Assembly: GCF_963677125.1 (NCBI RefSeq)
Contig: NZ_OY781882.1
Location: 442,501-506,500, forward strand
Length of the DNA stretch: 64,000 bases
Direction of reading: 5' to 3'
From: an uncultured Desulfobacter sp.
GTDB taxonomy: Bacteria > Desulfobacterota > Desulfobacteria > Desulfobacterales > Desulfobacteraceae
In this document: piece after piece, positions 40,292-49,218 of the stretch
How the letters are laid out: each line of letters starts with the position of its first letter
How positions within the stretch are numbered: the first letter of the stretch is position 1
Position numbers and translations under genes: made by a program
The notes under the pieces: model-generated
The model's database searches: none
The model's input: only the letters and a program-made list of their open reading frames with translations
Told to the model about the DNA's origin: nothing

Positions 40292-42301
40292 TCAGGGGCA
40301 GTCGGTTCTGCCGAATTCGGCGGCAAAATCTTCTGCTATAATGACTGGATTATCACCATCAGCCGCCTGTGCGGCCAAGTCTTCGCCGTCCAAATCCCCA
40401 TCGTCATCAAAATCTCCTAAACAAGCGGGCAGCTCATCAGTGGTGAAACAAGCCAAAAACCCATCACAATAAAGCCCTTTGAATTCCGACAGGGGGGCTC
40501 CCCAGTCCCCATACGCACTGCCGACAATATAAAACCCACCCAAAGGGTTGTCGATGATATCCCAGGCAATTTCATACGAGGCGGATCCCATGAACGTGTT
40601 CCAAAGGAGGTTTCCATTGTCGTCAGTCTGGGCGACAAGCGCGTCCCAGACCCCGGCAAAAGGGTTGTCCGGATTCCCCCAGGTGGCACCACCATAACCG
40701 CTGACGGTAACAACTCCATTGTCATCCACAATAATGTCTTTTCCGTAATCCACACTGCTCGAGCCGAGAAACGTGTGCCACATCAGGGTCCCACTGGAAC
40801 TGAATTTGGCGACAATCACGTCGTCACTACCGGCATGCGGGTTGAGCGGTGTGCCCCATTGATCGCTGTAACCAACAGCATAAATATTGCCCATGGGTCC
40901 AAAGGCAATCCCGTTGATTACGGATGGGATGCAGGTGTGCGATAGAGGTAGACCGGCGCTGCTCAGTTTGGCGATAAATCCGCCCTGCATACTCTCCTGG
41001 CATGTGGTGCTGGTCATGTCCGGCAGGACGATGCCTTCACCACCCACATATACGTTTCCATCCGAGCCTACGGCAACAGACCTTCCGTAGCTCTTGGTAT
41101 TGGGTCCAAGATACGTATGCCATAACAACTCACCGTTGCTGCTGAGCTTTGCAACAACGGCTTCGTCAAAAGAGTACGATCCATGTTCAACCAACGGAGC
41201 GCCCCAATTGTAATCCGAAGTACCGACGATGTAAATATTATCCAAGTCGTCAAGGGTGATGTTGGCTCCGATATCTGTACCGGTCGACCCCATGTAGGTG
41301 TGCCACATTCTATTTCCGTTGGTGTCGAATTTGGCGACTATAATTTCATGCCCCAACGAGGACTGTCGAATGGGAGTCCCTACAGAATCCGAACTGGTAC
41401 CGACGATGTAGCAGTTGCCGGAGCTGTCCACTGCGATATCCGGCCTATAATTGCCCAGAGGATCGCCCCCAAGGAATGTATTCCAGATTTCATTTCCGTT
41501 GCTGTCAAACTTGGCCACGAAAAAGTTGTTGCCCTGCTCATCGTGTAAATTGACAGGTGTTCCCCACGTTGCCTCGCCAATTCCCACCACATATAAATAA
41601 CCTTGTGGGTCCCGGGCGATGCCACCGATATCATCCATAGAAGATGATCCCACATACGTATGCCAATCCAACACTGGGTCGATCATAAGAGGGATGGTTG
41701 GGTCGTAGGTACCGACCTGGAATCCCACATCTCCGTTTTTAAAGACCCGAAATGCAATGGGAACCGACACGCGTTGATTGTGGTGCTCCTGCCAGGCCAA
41801 GGGTGCCGATTCCGTCATCTGTCCGCTTTGAAACGTCAGCACTATATTGCCGTTGCCATCCAGGGTCACAGGCACGCTGTAGCGCAGTCGAATATCGTCT
41901 ACAGGCCTTTTGGCAGTGGGGGGATGCGGGGAAAGTCGATAAATGCTTTCAAACACGCCTCTGCCGCCCACGTAGGCAAGGGACACGCCCTTCCAAAGGT
42001 CAGTGTAAGTGACGTTTATCAGGCCCGGATCGGCATCATTGGGCTTAGGCGACTCTGGCATCACAGGCTGTGAGTCAACAAATGAAATGGTTACCGCATG
42101 ATCGGCGTTACCTACAGACACTGAGCGTTTGTGAAACCTGACTATGTGACCACCATTACTGCGCTGGAGGATAGGATTTCTCTCCGCCTGTGCAAGCAGT
42201 TCTGTTCCGATCAGAGAGAACAACGCTGTTGCAAAGCAGATAAAAATTTTTTTGAGGGCTTCTTGTCTGGTGTACCCCGCTCGATGGCATCTAATGCTCA
42301 T
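40292..42301 (-). CDS. Exported SBBP beta-propeller protein with C-terminal EF-hand/dockerin-like motif
   Basis: A 669-aa protein; ATG 42301 follows GGAGAAG (the frame is open to 42313). Signal peptide: ALKKIFICFATALFSLIGTE, then LLAQA. Residues about 30-205 resemble the N-terminal domain common in SBBP proteins (ISFVDSQPVMP, GVFESIYRLSP). Then come seven SBBP units of about 55-65 residues, each starting WHTYxG/WNTFxG and holding a YIVGTS-type strand (DNIYIVGTS, GNIYAVGYS, GGFYIVGSA), enough for one seven-bladed propeller. The end carries GDFDDDGDLDGEDLA, a calcium-loop of the dockerin/EF-hand type. Probably secreted or surface-bound; binding partner unknown. Confidence 0.85.
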   Translation of the reverse strand: MSIRCHRAGYTRQEALKKIFICFATALFSLIGTELLAQAERNPILQRSNGGHIVRFHKRSVSVGNADHAVTISFVDSQPVMPESPKPNDADPGLINVTYTDLWKGVSLAYVGGRGVFESIYRLSPHPPTAKRPVDDIRLRYSVPVTLDGNGNIVLTFQSGQMTESAPLAWQEHHNQRVSVPIAFRVFKNGDVGFQVGTYDPTIPLMIDPVLDWHTYVGSSSMDDIGGIARDPQGYLYVVGIGEATWGTPVNLHDEQGNNFFVAKFDSNGNEIWNTFLGGDPLGNYRPDIAVDSSGNCYIVGTSSDSVGTPIRQSSLGHEIIVAKFDTNGNRMWHTYMGSTGTDIGANITLDDLDNIYIVGTSDYNWGAPLVEHGSYSFDEAVVAKLSSNGELLWHTYLGPNTKSYGRSVAVGSDGNVYVGGEGIVLPDMTSTTCQESMQGGFIAKLSSAGLPLSHTCIPSVINGIAFGPMGNIYAVGYSDQWGTPLNPHAGSDDVIVAKFSSSGTLMWHTFLGSSSVDYGKDIIVDDNGVVTVSGYGGATWGNPDNPFAGVWDALVAQTDDNGNLLWNTFMGSASYEIAWDIIDNPLGGFYIVGSAYGDWGAPLSEFKGLYCDGFLACFTTDELPACLGDFDDDGDLDGEDLAAQAADGDNPVIIAEDFAAEFGRTDCP

Positions 42302-42702
42302 AGTCTTCTCCATAAGAAAATTTGGGGATAAGGGATAGGGATAAGAACTTGCTTTTTGCTAAAGAAATTATCGAGAATCCCAATACTATTAAAAATCAAC
42401 GATGAAATCATTAACATCATCTGAAAAGGCTTGCAAATTTTTTTCTTCGGGGACCACACAGATTAGAGTCAAATATTTTTCAGTAAAGTTTATAATAAAC
42501 TTAAGAAAAAAATCCTAAGGTTAGACTTGATCCGACAGAAGATATCAGATAATTTCCAATGAACTTAGCGCCCTTTGGGCGGGCTTTGTTGCTCCCAAAA
42601 GAGGATTGATATAAAAATGAAGATACATAATCTGCTATAACCATATCGGCCTAATTAACTGTTGGCTAAAAAATATATTCCAAATATAAAGGCGTACTGT
42701 AA
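42302..42702. other. Non-coding stretch upstream of the SBBP gene
   Basis: No gene seen. It holds the - strand promoter region of the SBBP gene and a run of GGGATA repeats (42328-42346). A small GC hairpin (GCGCCC-TTT-GGGCG, about 42569-42582) lacks a clear T run. AT-rich toward the next gene. Confidence 0.35.
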
Positions 42703-43041
42703 ATGAGCAAAACAATAAAAAAAGAAGAAATTGATAAGCTATTTAAAAAATTTTCATATCCTATGACAAGAGAAGCTCTCACATCAGATCAAGAGCAAGC
42801 ATCTTTGGGATTGTCAAAGATATTGTGGCTTGCGTTTGTATCGAATAATGATTCTGAAGAAAATATCTATAATACTTTAGATCAAATTGTGAAAAATCAT
42901 GAAAATAATATATCTTTTAGCTCATTGTACTTTTATAAAATGAAAAAAGCCTTAACAAGAAAAGAAGCTCGTATAGTCCATAAATACTATTCAAACAAAG
43001 ATAATTTTAACGAATTAGAGAATTGGTTCGATCAATTTTAG
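42703..43041 (+). CDS. Unknown 112-aa protein, AT-rich
   Basis: I do not recognise this protein. It is short, charged and predicted helical (KKEEIDKLFKKFSYPMTREA, YFYKMKKALTRKEARIVHKY), with no signal or membrane segment, so cytoplasmic. Base composition is markedly more AT-rich than the surrounding operons, suggesting acquisition. Upstream ribosome site is weak (ATAAAGGCG). A role cannot be proposed from the sequence; the next gene, also AT-rich, lies 178 bp on. Confidence 0.55.
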   Translation: MSKTIKKEEIDKLFKKFSYPMTREALTSDQEQASLGLSKILWLAFVSNNDSEENIYNTLDQIVKNHENNISFSSLYFYKMKKALTRKEARIVHKYYSNKDNFNELENWFDQF

Positions 43042-43219
43042 AAAATCAATCCCTTAAAGAATGAATTTGCGATTGGAATAAATTAGCCAATTGGGATCGA
43101 ACTCCCATTTACTGAAAAGCCCTCCCATGCCATCCGGTTTAACGTCTTGGTCGAGCGGTTTCTAATGATAAGTGGGGGATACGGATAGAGGCGCTTTATG
43201 TGTCCGGAGTCAGAATGTA

Positions 43220-44017
43220 ATGAATGAAACATGTTCGTTGGAAGATGCAGCGGGTGTCATAGGGGTTGGGCCGATTCAAGTATTACAAATTATAGATGAT
43301 CACGCGGATATTTTTTCTGACGTTGATACAAGTGCGAACACGCCGAATGTTAGTGTGTCCGTATCATCTTTACAAGCATTTAAACGCCTATATAAAGATG
43401 CTTATTCCTTTAGTGAAATCGCAAACCGTTTGGGCGTGTCCATTAAAAGAATTCAAAAGATAAAAAGCACCCCGGGTACCAATTTTTTGGAACGGTCTTT
43501 TTGTTCCCAACAAACTTGCCCTGAATCCGGTAAGCTATTGATTCAAAGAAAATTTCCTAAAAAAGATGCTGAAGAATTTATTGCGTATTGTGAAACCCGG
43601 TCTATTTTTAAGTTTATGCAACCAAGTGTTGAAGAAAAAATTTTTACATATGCTGCGCTAAAAAAAGAAGATGTCATTTGTGCATCTAAAGCATATCGAT
43701 TTAAAGATGCTGTGCAGGACGGCTTCAATCCCCAAAAATATAAATATTCAGATATTGCACCTATGGCGTATACTGGAAAATTGGTTTTCAAGATCTGGGG
43801 GAGAACGTCGAGTATTCAATGCTTTTTTGTTCTTGAAAATAATGAACTTATTCGGTTAACAGCTTTTCGGCCGCGCGCCACTCCGTGGAGAGGCTACACC
43901 CCCCAGGATGGCAAAGTGGACTTTTCTGAAGCCGGTATAGAAGGGACACGATATAGAATCACTACTGGTTTAACTGAAAGGGGATTTGTTTCCTTTTTAT
44001 CGGCAACCATGGAGTAA
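43220..44017 (+). CDS. Unknown protein with helix-turn-helix-like segments
   Basis: A 265-aa protein if started at ATG 43220; a GTG at 43172 in frame is possible but the extra 16 residues are not convincing. No signal peptide. The N-terminal third has two helix-turn-helix-like stretches: CSLEDAAGVIGVGPIQVLQI and AYSFSEIANRLGVSIKRIQK. A Cys-bearing middle (FCSQQTCPESGKLLI) and a beta-rich C-terminal half (TGKLVFKIWGRTSSIQCFFV, RYRITTGLTERGFVSFL) follow. It could be a site-specific DNA-binding or regulatory protein; no family is recognised. AT-rich like its neighbour. Confidence 0.55.
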   Translation: MNETCSLEDAAGVIGVGPIQVLQIIDDHADIFSDVDTSANTPNVSVSVSSLQAFKRLYKDAYSFSEIANRLGVSIKRIQKIKSTPGTNFLERSFCSQQTCPESGKLLIQRKFPKKDAEEFIAYCETRSIFKFMQPSVEEKIFTYAALKKEDVICASKAYRFKDAVQDGFNPQKYKYSDIAPMAYTGKLVFKIWGRTSSIQCFFVLENNELIRLTAFRPRATPWRGYTPQDGKVDFSEAGIEGTRYRITTGLTERGFVSFLSATME

Positions 44018-44057
44018 AGTTTGCTAAAGCCTTTATCTATGGAGATGTGAAGTACGT

Positions 44058-45272
44058 TTAGGGGTGTATTATTTTATGGGCGTTGGGTTCTTTTCGGGTT
44101 CCTGCCACCAGTGCGAACAGAGCCAGAACAGAACAAAATCCGGATAAAATACAGATGCCTCTGATGCCGTAAACAGACCAGATAAGCCCTCCTGAAAATG
44201 CTCCGATGATCCTGCCGATTCCGGCTACGGCAAAAAATGCAGCCATGGTGGCTGCCCTGAATTCAGGCACAAGTTCGGTCCCAAGGCTCATGGAAGAGAC
44301 AAGCGTAAATTCAAAAAACAGGAACAGAGAAAACAGGCCGGACAGAATCATGGATATGCCTGATGCGGTGAAAGGAAGCACCATATACGTAACTGCGGTG
44401 GCCGCTGTACCCATGAGTACCGATTTTTTAAGGCCGATCCTGTCGGAAAAAAGGGCACTGCCCCCTTCGGCTAAAAATTCAGCCATGCCGATCAGGACTG
44501 TGCTCATACCGATTTCGGCCAGGGACATCCCGCAGGCGCTTTCCAGCCAGACCCCGTAGATCACAAACACATTGTCATTGGCCAGGGACATAAAAAAAAC
44601 AAAGATCAGTAAACCGATCACCTTTTTGTTTTTTAAAAGTGTTTTCCAGTTGACCTTTACCCGTTTCATTTCTTTTTCTTTGTTTGACAGACGGCCGTGG
44701 AAACGGTGCCGGCCCGGGGCCAGTTTGAAAAGCAGAAAAAAACAGACAAAAGTAAGGATGGCCACAAGTTTAAAGGGGGTTTGCCAGGAAAAATGGGACA
44801 TGATAACGCCGGCTGCGGGGATGGTCAACAGGGTGGCTCCGGCCCAGGAGGTTTCCGTGATGCCGATAAATTTGCCCCGTTGGGCATAGGGAACCTGGGA
44901 GCCGATTTGGGCTTGCAGACTTGGATCAAACAGGCTTTTGGCAAGCCCTGCCAGGAACAGCCCCGCCAGGACCACACCATACAAGGGAAACAGGGCAATA
45001 CCCAGACACCCGACAAAACACAGGAGCACGGCGAGCAGCAATACAGGTTTGTTACCATAGCGGTCGGCAAACAGTGCGCCCAAAGGGCCAAGTACGGCCG
45101 TGGCCTGGTTGACGGCGATCAATGAGGTTACAGCGGTCAGAGGAACCCCAAGTCCCCGGGCTAGTTCCGGCGCAAAGGGATATACCATGCGCCGGGCGGT
45201 ATTTAACATCAGTTTGCTGAACGTTGCCACACCGATAAATGCGGTAAACGAACGCGGTCGGATTGTCATCAA
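44058..45272 (-). CDS. Major facilitator superfamily transporter
   Basis: A 404-aa membrane protein with about 12 hydrophobic helices and the MFS loop motif between helices 2 and 3 (GALFADRYGNKPVLLLAVLL), repeated weakly in the second half (FSDRIGLKKSVLMGTAATAV). It starts with MMTIRP, so either ATG (45272 or 45269) may be used. The central loop (GRHRFHGRLSNKEKEMKRVK) is cytosolic and basic. Substrate unknown; drug or small-metabolite export is typical. It begins 14 bp after the CcdA-like gene and is probably co-transcribed with it. Confidence 0.85.
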   Translation of the reverse strand: MMTIRPRSFTAFIGVATFSKLMLNTARRMVYPFAPELARGLGVPLTAVTSLIAVNQATAVLGPLGALFADRYGNKPVLLLAVLLCFVGCLGIALFPLYGVVLAGLFLAGLAKSLFDPSLQAQIGSQVPYAQRGKFIGITETSWAGATLLTIPAAGVIMSHFSWQTPFKLVAILTFVCFFLLFKLAPGRHRFHGRLSNKEKEMKRVKVNWKTLLKNKKVIGLLIFVFFMSLANDNVFVIYGVWLESACGMSLAEIGMSTVLIGMAEFLAEGGSALFSDRIGLKKSVLMGTAATAVTYMVLPFTASGISMILSGLFSLFLFFEFTLVSSMSLGTELVPEFRAATMAAFFAVAGIGRIIGAFSGGLIWSVYGIRGICILSGFCSVLALFALVAGTRKEPNAHKIIHP

Positions 45273-45286
45273 TTTTTGTCCGGGAT

Positions 45287-45985
45287 TTAAAAGGCTGCAA
45301 GAAGCCGGAATTTGTCAAAAATCAAAAGCAGACCAATGACAATAAGAAGCCCACCGGCACATTTATTAATGATGCCCATAGCCCGGGTGGCCTTTTTCAT
45401 GAAACTGAGCATGGAGTTGATGAAAATGGATATCACAATAAACGGCAAAGCCATGCCCGCAGAATAGGTTGCCAACAGCAGAATGCCTTTGAGTATTGTG
45501 TCCTGGCTGCCTGCCACAATGAGAATGCTGCCCAGCATCGGGCCGATACAAGGGCTCCAACCGGCGCCAAAGGCCATGCCGATCAAAAATGTGCCAAACA
45601 GATGAAAGGGGGTTTCTTTGAAGTGAAATTTGCGCTCAAACTGAAAACTTTTAATGTTGATAATACCCAGCAGGTGCAGCCCGAAGATCAGGATGATGCC
45701 GCCGCCCACATAACGCACAACCCAGGAATACTGGGAGGCAAGCCCGCCAAGAAAAGAGGCCGAAGCCCCAAACAAAATAAAAATAAAAGAGAATCCGGCC
45801 ACATAGGCCAGGGTGGACAGGATTACTTTTTTGCGGATCGCTTTGTCGTCAGCGGTCAGTTCATCTAAAGAGAGCCCTGTGATAAAGCTGAAATAGGCCG
45901 GGATCAACGGCAGTACACAAGGGGAGAGAAAGGACAGAAGTCCTGCCGCAAACGCTGCAGGGAATGTAATAGTCTGTGTCAGCAT
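45287..45985 (-). CDS. ccdA: CcdA-type thiol-disulfide transmembrane protein
   Basis: A 232-aa protein with six membrane segments in two inverted halves. The redox Cys pair is present, one per half: FLSPCVLPLIPAYFSF and GWSPCIGPMLGSILIVAGSQ. This is the CcdA pattern (short form of DsbD). CcdA carries reducing power from cytosolic thioredoxin to periplasmic thiols for cytochrome c maturation or other secreted proteins. No cytochrome c maturation genes are nearby in this window. First gene of a pair with the MFS transporter. Confidence 0.9.
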   Translation of the reverse strand: MLTQTITFPAAFAAGLLSFLSPCVLPLIPAYFSFITGLSLDELTADDKAIRKKVILSTLAYVAGFSFIFILFGASASFLGGLASQYSWVVRYVGGGIILIFGLHLLGIINIKSFQFERKFHFKETPFHLFGTFLIGMAFGAGWSPCIGPMLGSILIVAGSQDTILKGILLLATYSAGMALPFIVISIFINSMLSFMKKATRAMGIINKCAGGLLIVIGLLLIFDKFRLLAAF

Positions 45986-46084
45986 GGATTTGTTTCCTCT
46001 AAAATAAAATATTCAACTTAAACTAAGCTTTTTGGGAGTGGTTTTCAAGTCTGACTACACGACGGAATTAATAAGAAGGGAAGA

Positions 46085-47890
46085 TCATATATTATTGTCT
46101 GTGTCTATCAAATTTCTGCCTTGCAAACGGTTCCTACCCCCATGTTTGGCTTCATAGAGCAGCTGGTCGCAGGCATCAGTCAGCGCCTGGGCAGAGATCT
46201 TCCGATCGTCGGTCAGGGTGATGACGCCCAAACTGACAGTTATTAACTCGGCGACCTTTGATGTCTTGTGGGGAATGGCCAGGTTTTCAACCCCGGATCT
46301 GATGGTTTCCGCTGTTTTTAACGCACCTGGATGAGCCGTAGCCGGCAGAATACAACTAAACTCCTCTCCCCCGTAACGAAATGCCATATCAGCATCCCGT
46401 CTCATCAGTTTTTTAAGGAGCGTTGCGATTACGCGCAGACAGTCGTCTCCGGCCACATGGCCGTATTGATCATTGAACTGTTTGAAAAAATCAACATCCA
46501 TTAAGATCAGGGACAAAGGCGCCTTAGTGCGGCTGTGCTCTTTAAGGCGATGCGCCAGGGTGTCATCGAAAAAACGGCGGTTAAAAAGTCCTGTCAGGCC
46601 ATCCTTGTTGGCAAGTTTTTCAAGCAGTCTGTTTTTTTCTTCCAGTTCCTGGGTCGTGCTGCTCACAAGGTGGCTCATGGATTTTAAAATTCTGAATCGT
46701 CTTAAATTTGCTTTTGGCAGTTCGATTTTTTCAGCACAAGTTTCTTCTTCGTAAAATATTTTGCAGGTGTCTGATTCGGACAGGGCCAGAACGGTCATCG
46801 TCTGATGTAGAAAACGCAGCTTATTTTTTTTATCGGTATAGCATTCGCCAAAAGTAAAAAAACCGGCCGAGCAGGGGCTGCACTTCAAGGCAGCCATATC
46901 GACCACAATATCATCTTCAAAAAGCGTTTTTCTGTATTCACAGGAGTACACGAAAAATGCATCAGGCTCATATCCGGCCAGTTCTCTTCCCATCCGTCCG
47001 GCCCCCTCCTCCTGGAGACCTGCATCACAATAACTGAAACGCACCTTCTCTCCGTTATGAAATTGTTTCAGTACGTTAAAAGAACCGTCAGGATTTATAG
47101 ACCAGACCGGATTGGTTACATGCATGCCGCCTCTTTTAAACATAAGAGGGAAATGATTCACCAGGTATACAGATGACGGATGGGGTTCAATGCCCAGATA
47201 CTGCAGATATATATCTTTGACGGATTTATTATCAATGCTGTGGAGCCTGTGACCTTCTGCCTGGGTGACCGTCATTGTTTTCCCAATGGGCGTCCAGCTT
47301 AAATTATGGGCCGTGTTAACACATAAATTGGGCCCTGAGAGTGTTGCCGCAGCAAACCCGTGTTCAGTGATGTTCTGTTCCGTAAACACAAACACCCGGC
47401 TTGCCAACTCGTTATATCCACCGGCCATGCCGCCGGCAATGACAATATTGTCAAACTCGCGTCTTAAGGCCTCAAGAAAAGGGAAGGCATTGATAAAATT
47501 TCCATCTTTGGTGCCGCAGCCAAAGACAATGATCACGTTTGCTTCTTTGTCTTTGAGCGCATTTCCCATCTCTTTACCCCCGGCTTGTAAATCATCATTA
47601 TGGGGGATTAACGCAGATGCCACTTTGGTTTTTTCAAAGGCCGTGAAGCTGATTACAACAGATCGTTCCACAACTGTTGCACCTAAAATTTCCCCGGCCG
47701 AGCTTGCACCGATGACAACACTACCGGGAAACAGTTTACAAAGCAGCGATCGAAGATGGTTCACCTTGTCTAAATCTGAAATACCGCAAAACACCTGAAT
47801 AAGAATATTTTCAGGTGAATAACCGTTTAATTCGTTCCTAATTTTCATTAAATCGTCTGTATTTTTATAGACAAGATTGATACATTTCAT
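46085..47890 (-). CDS. FIST-domain diguanylate cyclase
   Basis: A 601-aa soluble protein. Residues about 15-370 hold the FIST N and C domains (VVIGASSAGEILGATVVERS, VIIVFGCGTKDGNFINAFPF, GFFTFGECYTDK), a sensory module proposed to bind small ligands such as amino acids. A short coiled coil (SSTTQELEEKNRLLEKLANK) leads to a GGDEF domain (about 425-590) with GLFNRRFFDDTL, LMDVDFFKQFNDQYGHVAGD and RYGGEEF (about 504). The active-site motif is intact, and an RxxD inhibitory site (RDAD) stands five residues before it, so it should make c-di-GMP with product feedback. Confidence 0.9.
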   Translation of the reverse strand: MKCINLVYKNTDDLMKIRNELNGYSPENILIQVFCGISDLDKVNHLRSLLCKLFPGSVVIGASSAGEILGATVVERSVVISFTAFEKTKVASALIPHNDDLQAGGKEMGNALKDKEANVIIVFGCGTKDGNFINAFPFLEALRREFDNIVIAGGMAGGYNELASRVFVFTEQNITEHGFAAATLSGPNLCVNTAHNLSWTPIGKTMTVTQAEGHRLHSIDNKSVKDIYLQYLGIEPHPSSVYLVNHFPLMFKRGGMHVTNPVWSINPDGSFNVLKQFHNGEKVRFSYCDAGLQEEGAGRMGRELAGYEPDAFFVYSCEYRKTLFEDDIVVDMAALKCSPCSAGFFTFGECYTDKKNKLRFLHQTMTVLALSESDTCKIFYEEETCAEKIELPKANLRRFRILKSMSHLVSSTTQELEEKNRLLEKLANKDGLTGLFNRRFFDDTLAHRLKEHSRTKAPLSLILMDVDFFKQFNDQYGHVAGDDCLRVIATLLKKLMRRDADMAFRYGGEEFSCILPATAHPGALKTAETIRSGVENLAIPHKTSKVAELITVSLGVITLTDDRKISAQALTDACDQLLYEAKHGGRNRLQGRNLIDTDNNI

Positions 47891-48091
47891 GCAATGCTTC
47901 CTCGTCTGCCATGGGTTTTGAATGAACCTTCAGCAATACCCTGCCGGGTTTTCGTATTAAATCTCCATAACGCATTGTTCGTATCGTAAGAATTGGTATA
48001 AAATTTTTTACAGGCGCAACAATTATAATCTGTTTTTGGTTCAAGAACAAGACAGAGCGGTAAGCTGATAATGAATTTCTTCGAACGATAA

Positions 48092-48104
48092 GTTTTATTC
48101 GATG
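48092..48104. repeat. Direct repeat flanking the MITE-like element, left
   Basis: GTTTTATTCGATG, identical to 48231-48243. Confidence 0.8.
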
Positions 48105-48230
48105 GGGTGACCGCATTTATAATTGTACCGGCTATTTAGACTTCACAATCGCTATCGGGATCGAGTGCGCCATTATTTTCGATCCCGATCCCGAGAGCGA
48201 TGGCTTTTTTAATATAAATGCGGTTACCCT
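48105..48230. mobile_element. MITE-like element, 126 bp, no coding capacity
   Basis: The left end GGGGTGACCGCATTTATAAT and the reverse complement of the right end AGGGTAACCGCATTTATATT match at about 17 of 20. Inside, CGCTATCGGGATCG (from 48150) pairs with CGATCCCGAGAGCG (to 48199). Perfect 13-bp direct repeats flank the element (48092-48104, 48231-48243), which looks like a target duplication. Short size, inverted ends and no gene fit a non-autonomous element; no matching transposase is in the window. Confidence 0.5.
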
Positions 48231-48243
48231 GTTTTATTCGATG
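48231..48243. repeat. Direct repeat flanking the MITE-like element, right
   Basis: GTTTTATTCGATG, identical to 48092-48104. Confidence 0.8.
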
Positions 48244-48479
48244 CGATGTCTTGACAAAAGAATCGTTCATCATTAATAATGATTGGAAATACTCAATTCT
48301 CAAATTATTTTTGTTGCCTGATATTTCGTAGGAAAAGATTACAACAGGTTAAAATCTTCAATTCGTAACCCAAATTCGGATTTTAGCGTTTGGTTGTAGA
48401 TACTAAAAGGACCTCTTGGTGGTTTATTGCCGGCGCTTTCAGAATATGTTTAATGTTTCCAATTTATTAGGAGGATTAT

Positions 48480-49082
48480 ATGTTAAAAAAACAGTATGCT
48501 TTTTTCCTGGTAGTGTGTGCCATGCTTCTGTGCTGGACCGGCCTGATTTTCGCAGCCACTGAATGCAAAGAGTGTGAAGAGGTCGCCAAAGGCAAAATTC
48601 CCGCACAATTTTTAGAGTCAAGCCTTAAAATGCTTCCCTCCGGTATTGCCGTCTGGGATGTTGAGGAGGCCATTGTCGCTTTGAAAGACAAAAAGACGAA
48701 ATATCTTTGGGTGGATACAAGGCCTGGATCATTTCTTGATATTGGCACAACAAAAAGTGCCGTAAATCTGGTATGTGATCTCCAGGGGGAGGCCATTCCC
48801 GAAGCGGATGCCCCAAATGCCATTACCAAAGATAAACTTTTGGCGGCTATGGGGACAATTGATCCGGATATTAATTCTGTTACCGTTATTTTTTTCTGCC
48901 AGGGGCCAAAATGTCACAGGAGCTACAACGCTGCATTAAGATCCGTAAAAGATTACGGACTTGGTGTTGATCAGGTTGTATGGTTCAGAGGCGGTTATCC
49001 GAACCTGGAAAAGCATATTCTGGCAAATCCAAAGCTGAAAAGAAGGATTACCAAATATCTGCGTGGCAAGGTGACCCAGTAA
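48480..49082 (+). CDS. Exported rhodanese-like protein
   Basis: A 200-aa protein with a signal peptide (KKQYAFFLVVCAMLLCWTGL, then IFAA) and a strong GGAGGA ribosome site. The mature N-terminus has CKECEE. A single rhodanese-type domain (about 55-190) carries KYLWVDTRPGSFLDIGTTKS, the Cys loop FFCQGPKCHRSYNAALRS and WFRGGYPNLEK. The active Cys would be in CQGPKCHRS; this loop is longer than the usual CRxGxR. Rhodaneses transfer sulfane sulfur, and the periplasmic site fits sulfur-compound handling. Next gene: chemoreceptor, 136 bp on. Confidence 0.8.
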   Translation: MLKKQYAFFLVVCAMLLCWTGLIFAATECKECEEVAKGKIPAQFLESSLKMLPSGIAVWDVEEAIVALKDKKTKYLWVDTRPGSFLDIGTTKSAVNLVCDLQGEAIPEADAPNAITKDKLLAAMGTIDPDINSVTVIFFCQGPKCHRSYNAALRSVKDYGLGVDQVVWFRGGYPNLEKHILANPKLKRRITKYLRGKVTQ

Positions 49083-49218
49083 CGGTAAAACAACACGTTT
49101 ATTGGATAGATAATGTGTTGATAGCATGGCCGTTTTAATAGCTATGGGTGAGTATAGCTTTTAAGTACCTCCACTCAGATTACAGTAGAATATTTAAGAA
49201 AAATTCAGACAGGTACCA

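Larger units (their letters stand above)
47891..48479. other. Intergenic region with an MITE-like element
   Basis: Divergent region between the FIST-GGDEF gene and the rhodanese gene. No gene supported; an 83-residue - strand frame (47865-48116) overlaps the start of the kinase gene and has no family likeness. The main content is the palindromic element at 48105-48230. A GGAGGA ribosome site precedes the rhodanese gene. Confidence 0.45.

Noticed and set aside
43070..43165. tRNA-like stretch with GATCGAACTCCC
   Set aside because: No cloverleaf can be drawn: acceptor and anticodon stems are missing.
47865..48116. An 83-aa gene on the - strand
   Set aside because: It overlaps the start of the FIST-GGDEF gene and part of the palindromic element, with no ribosome site or family likeness.
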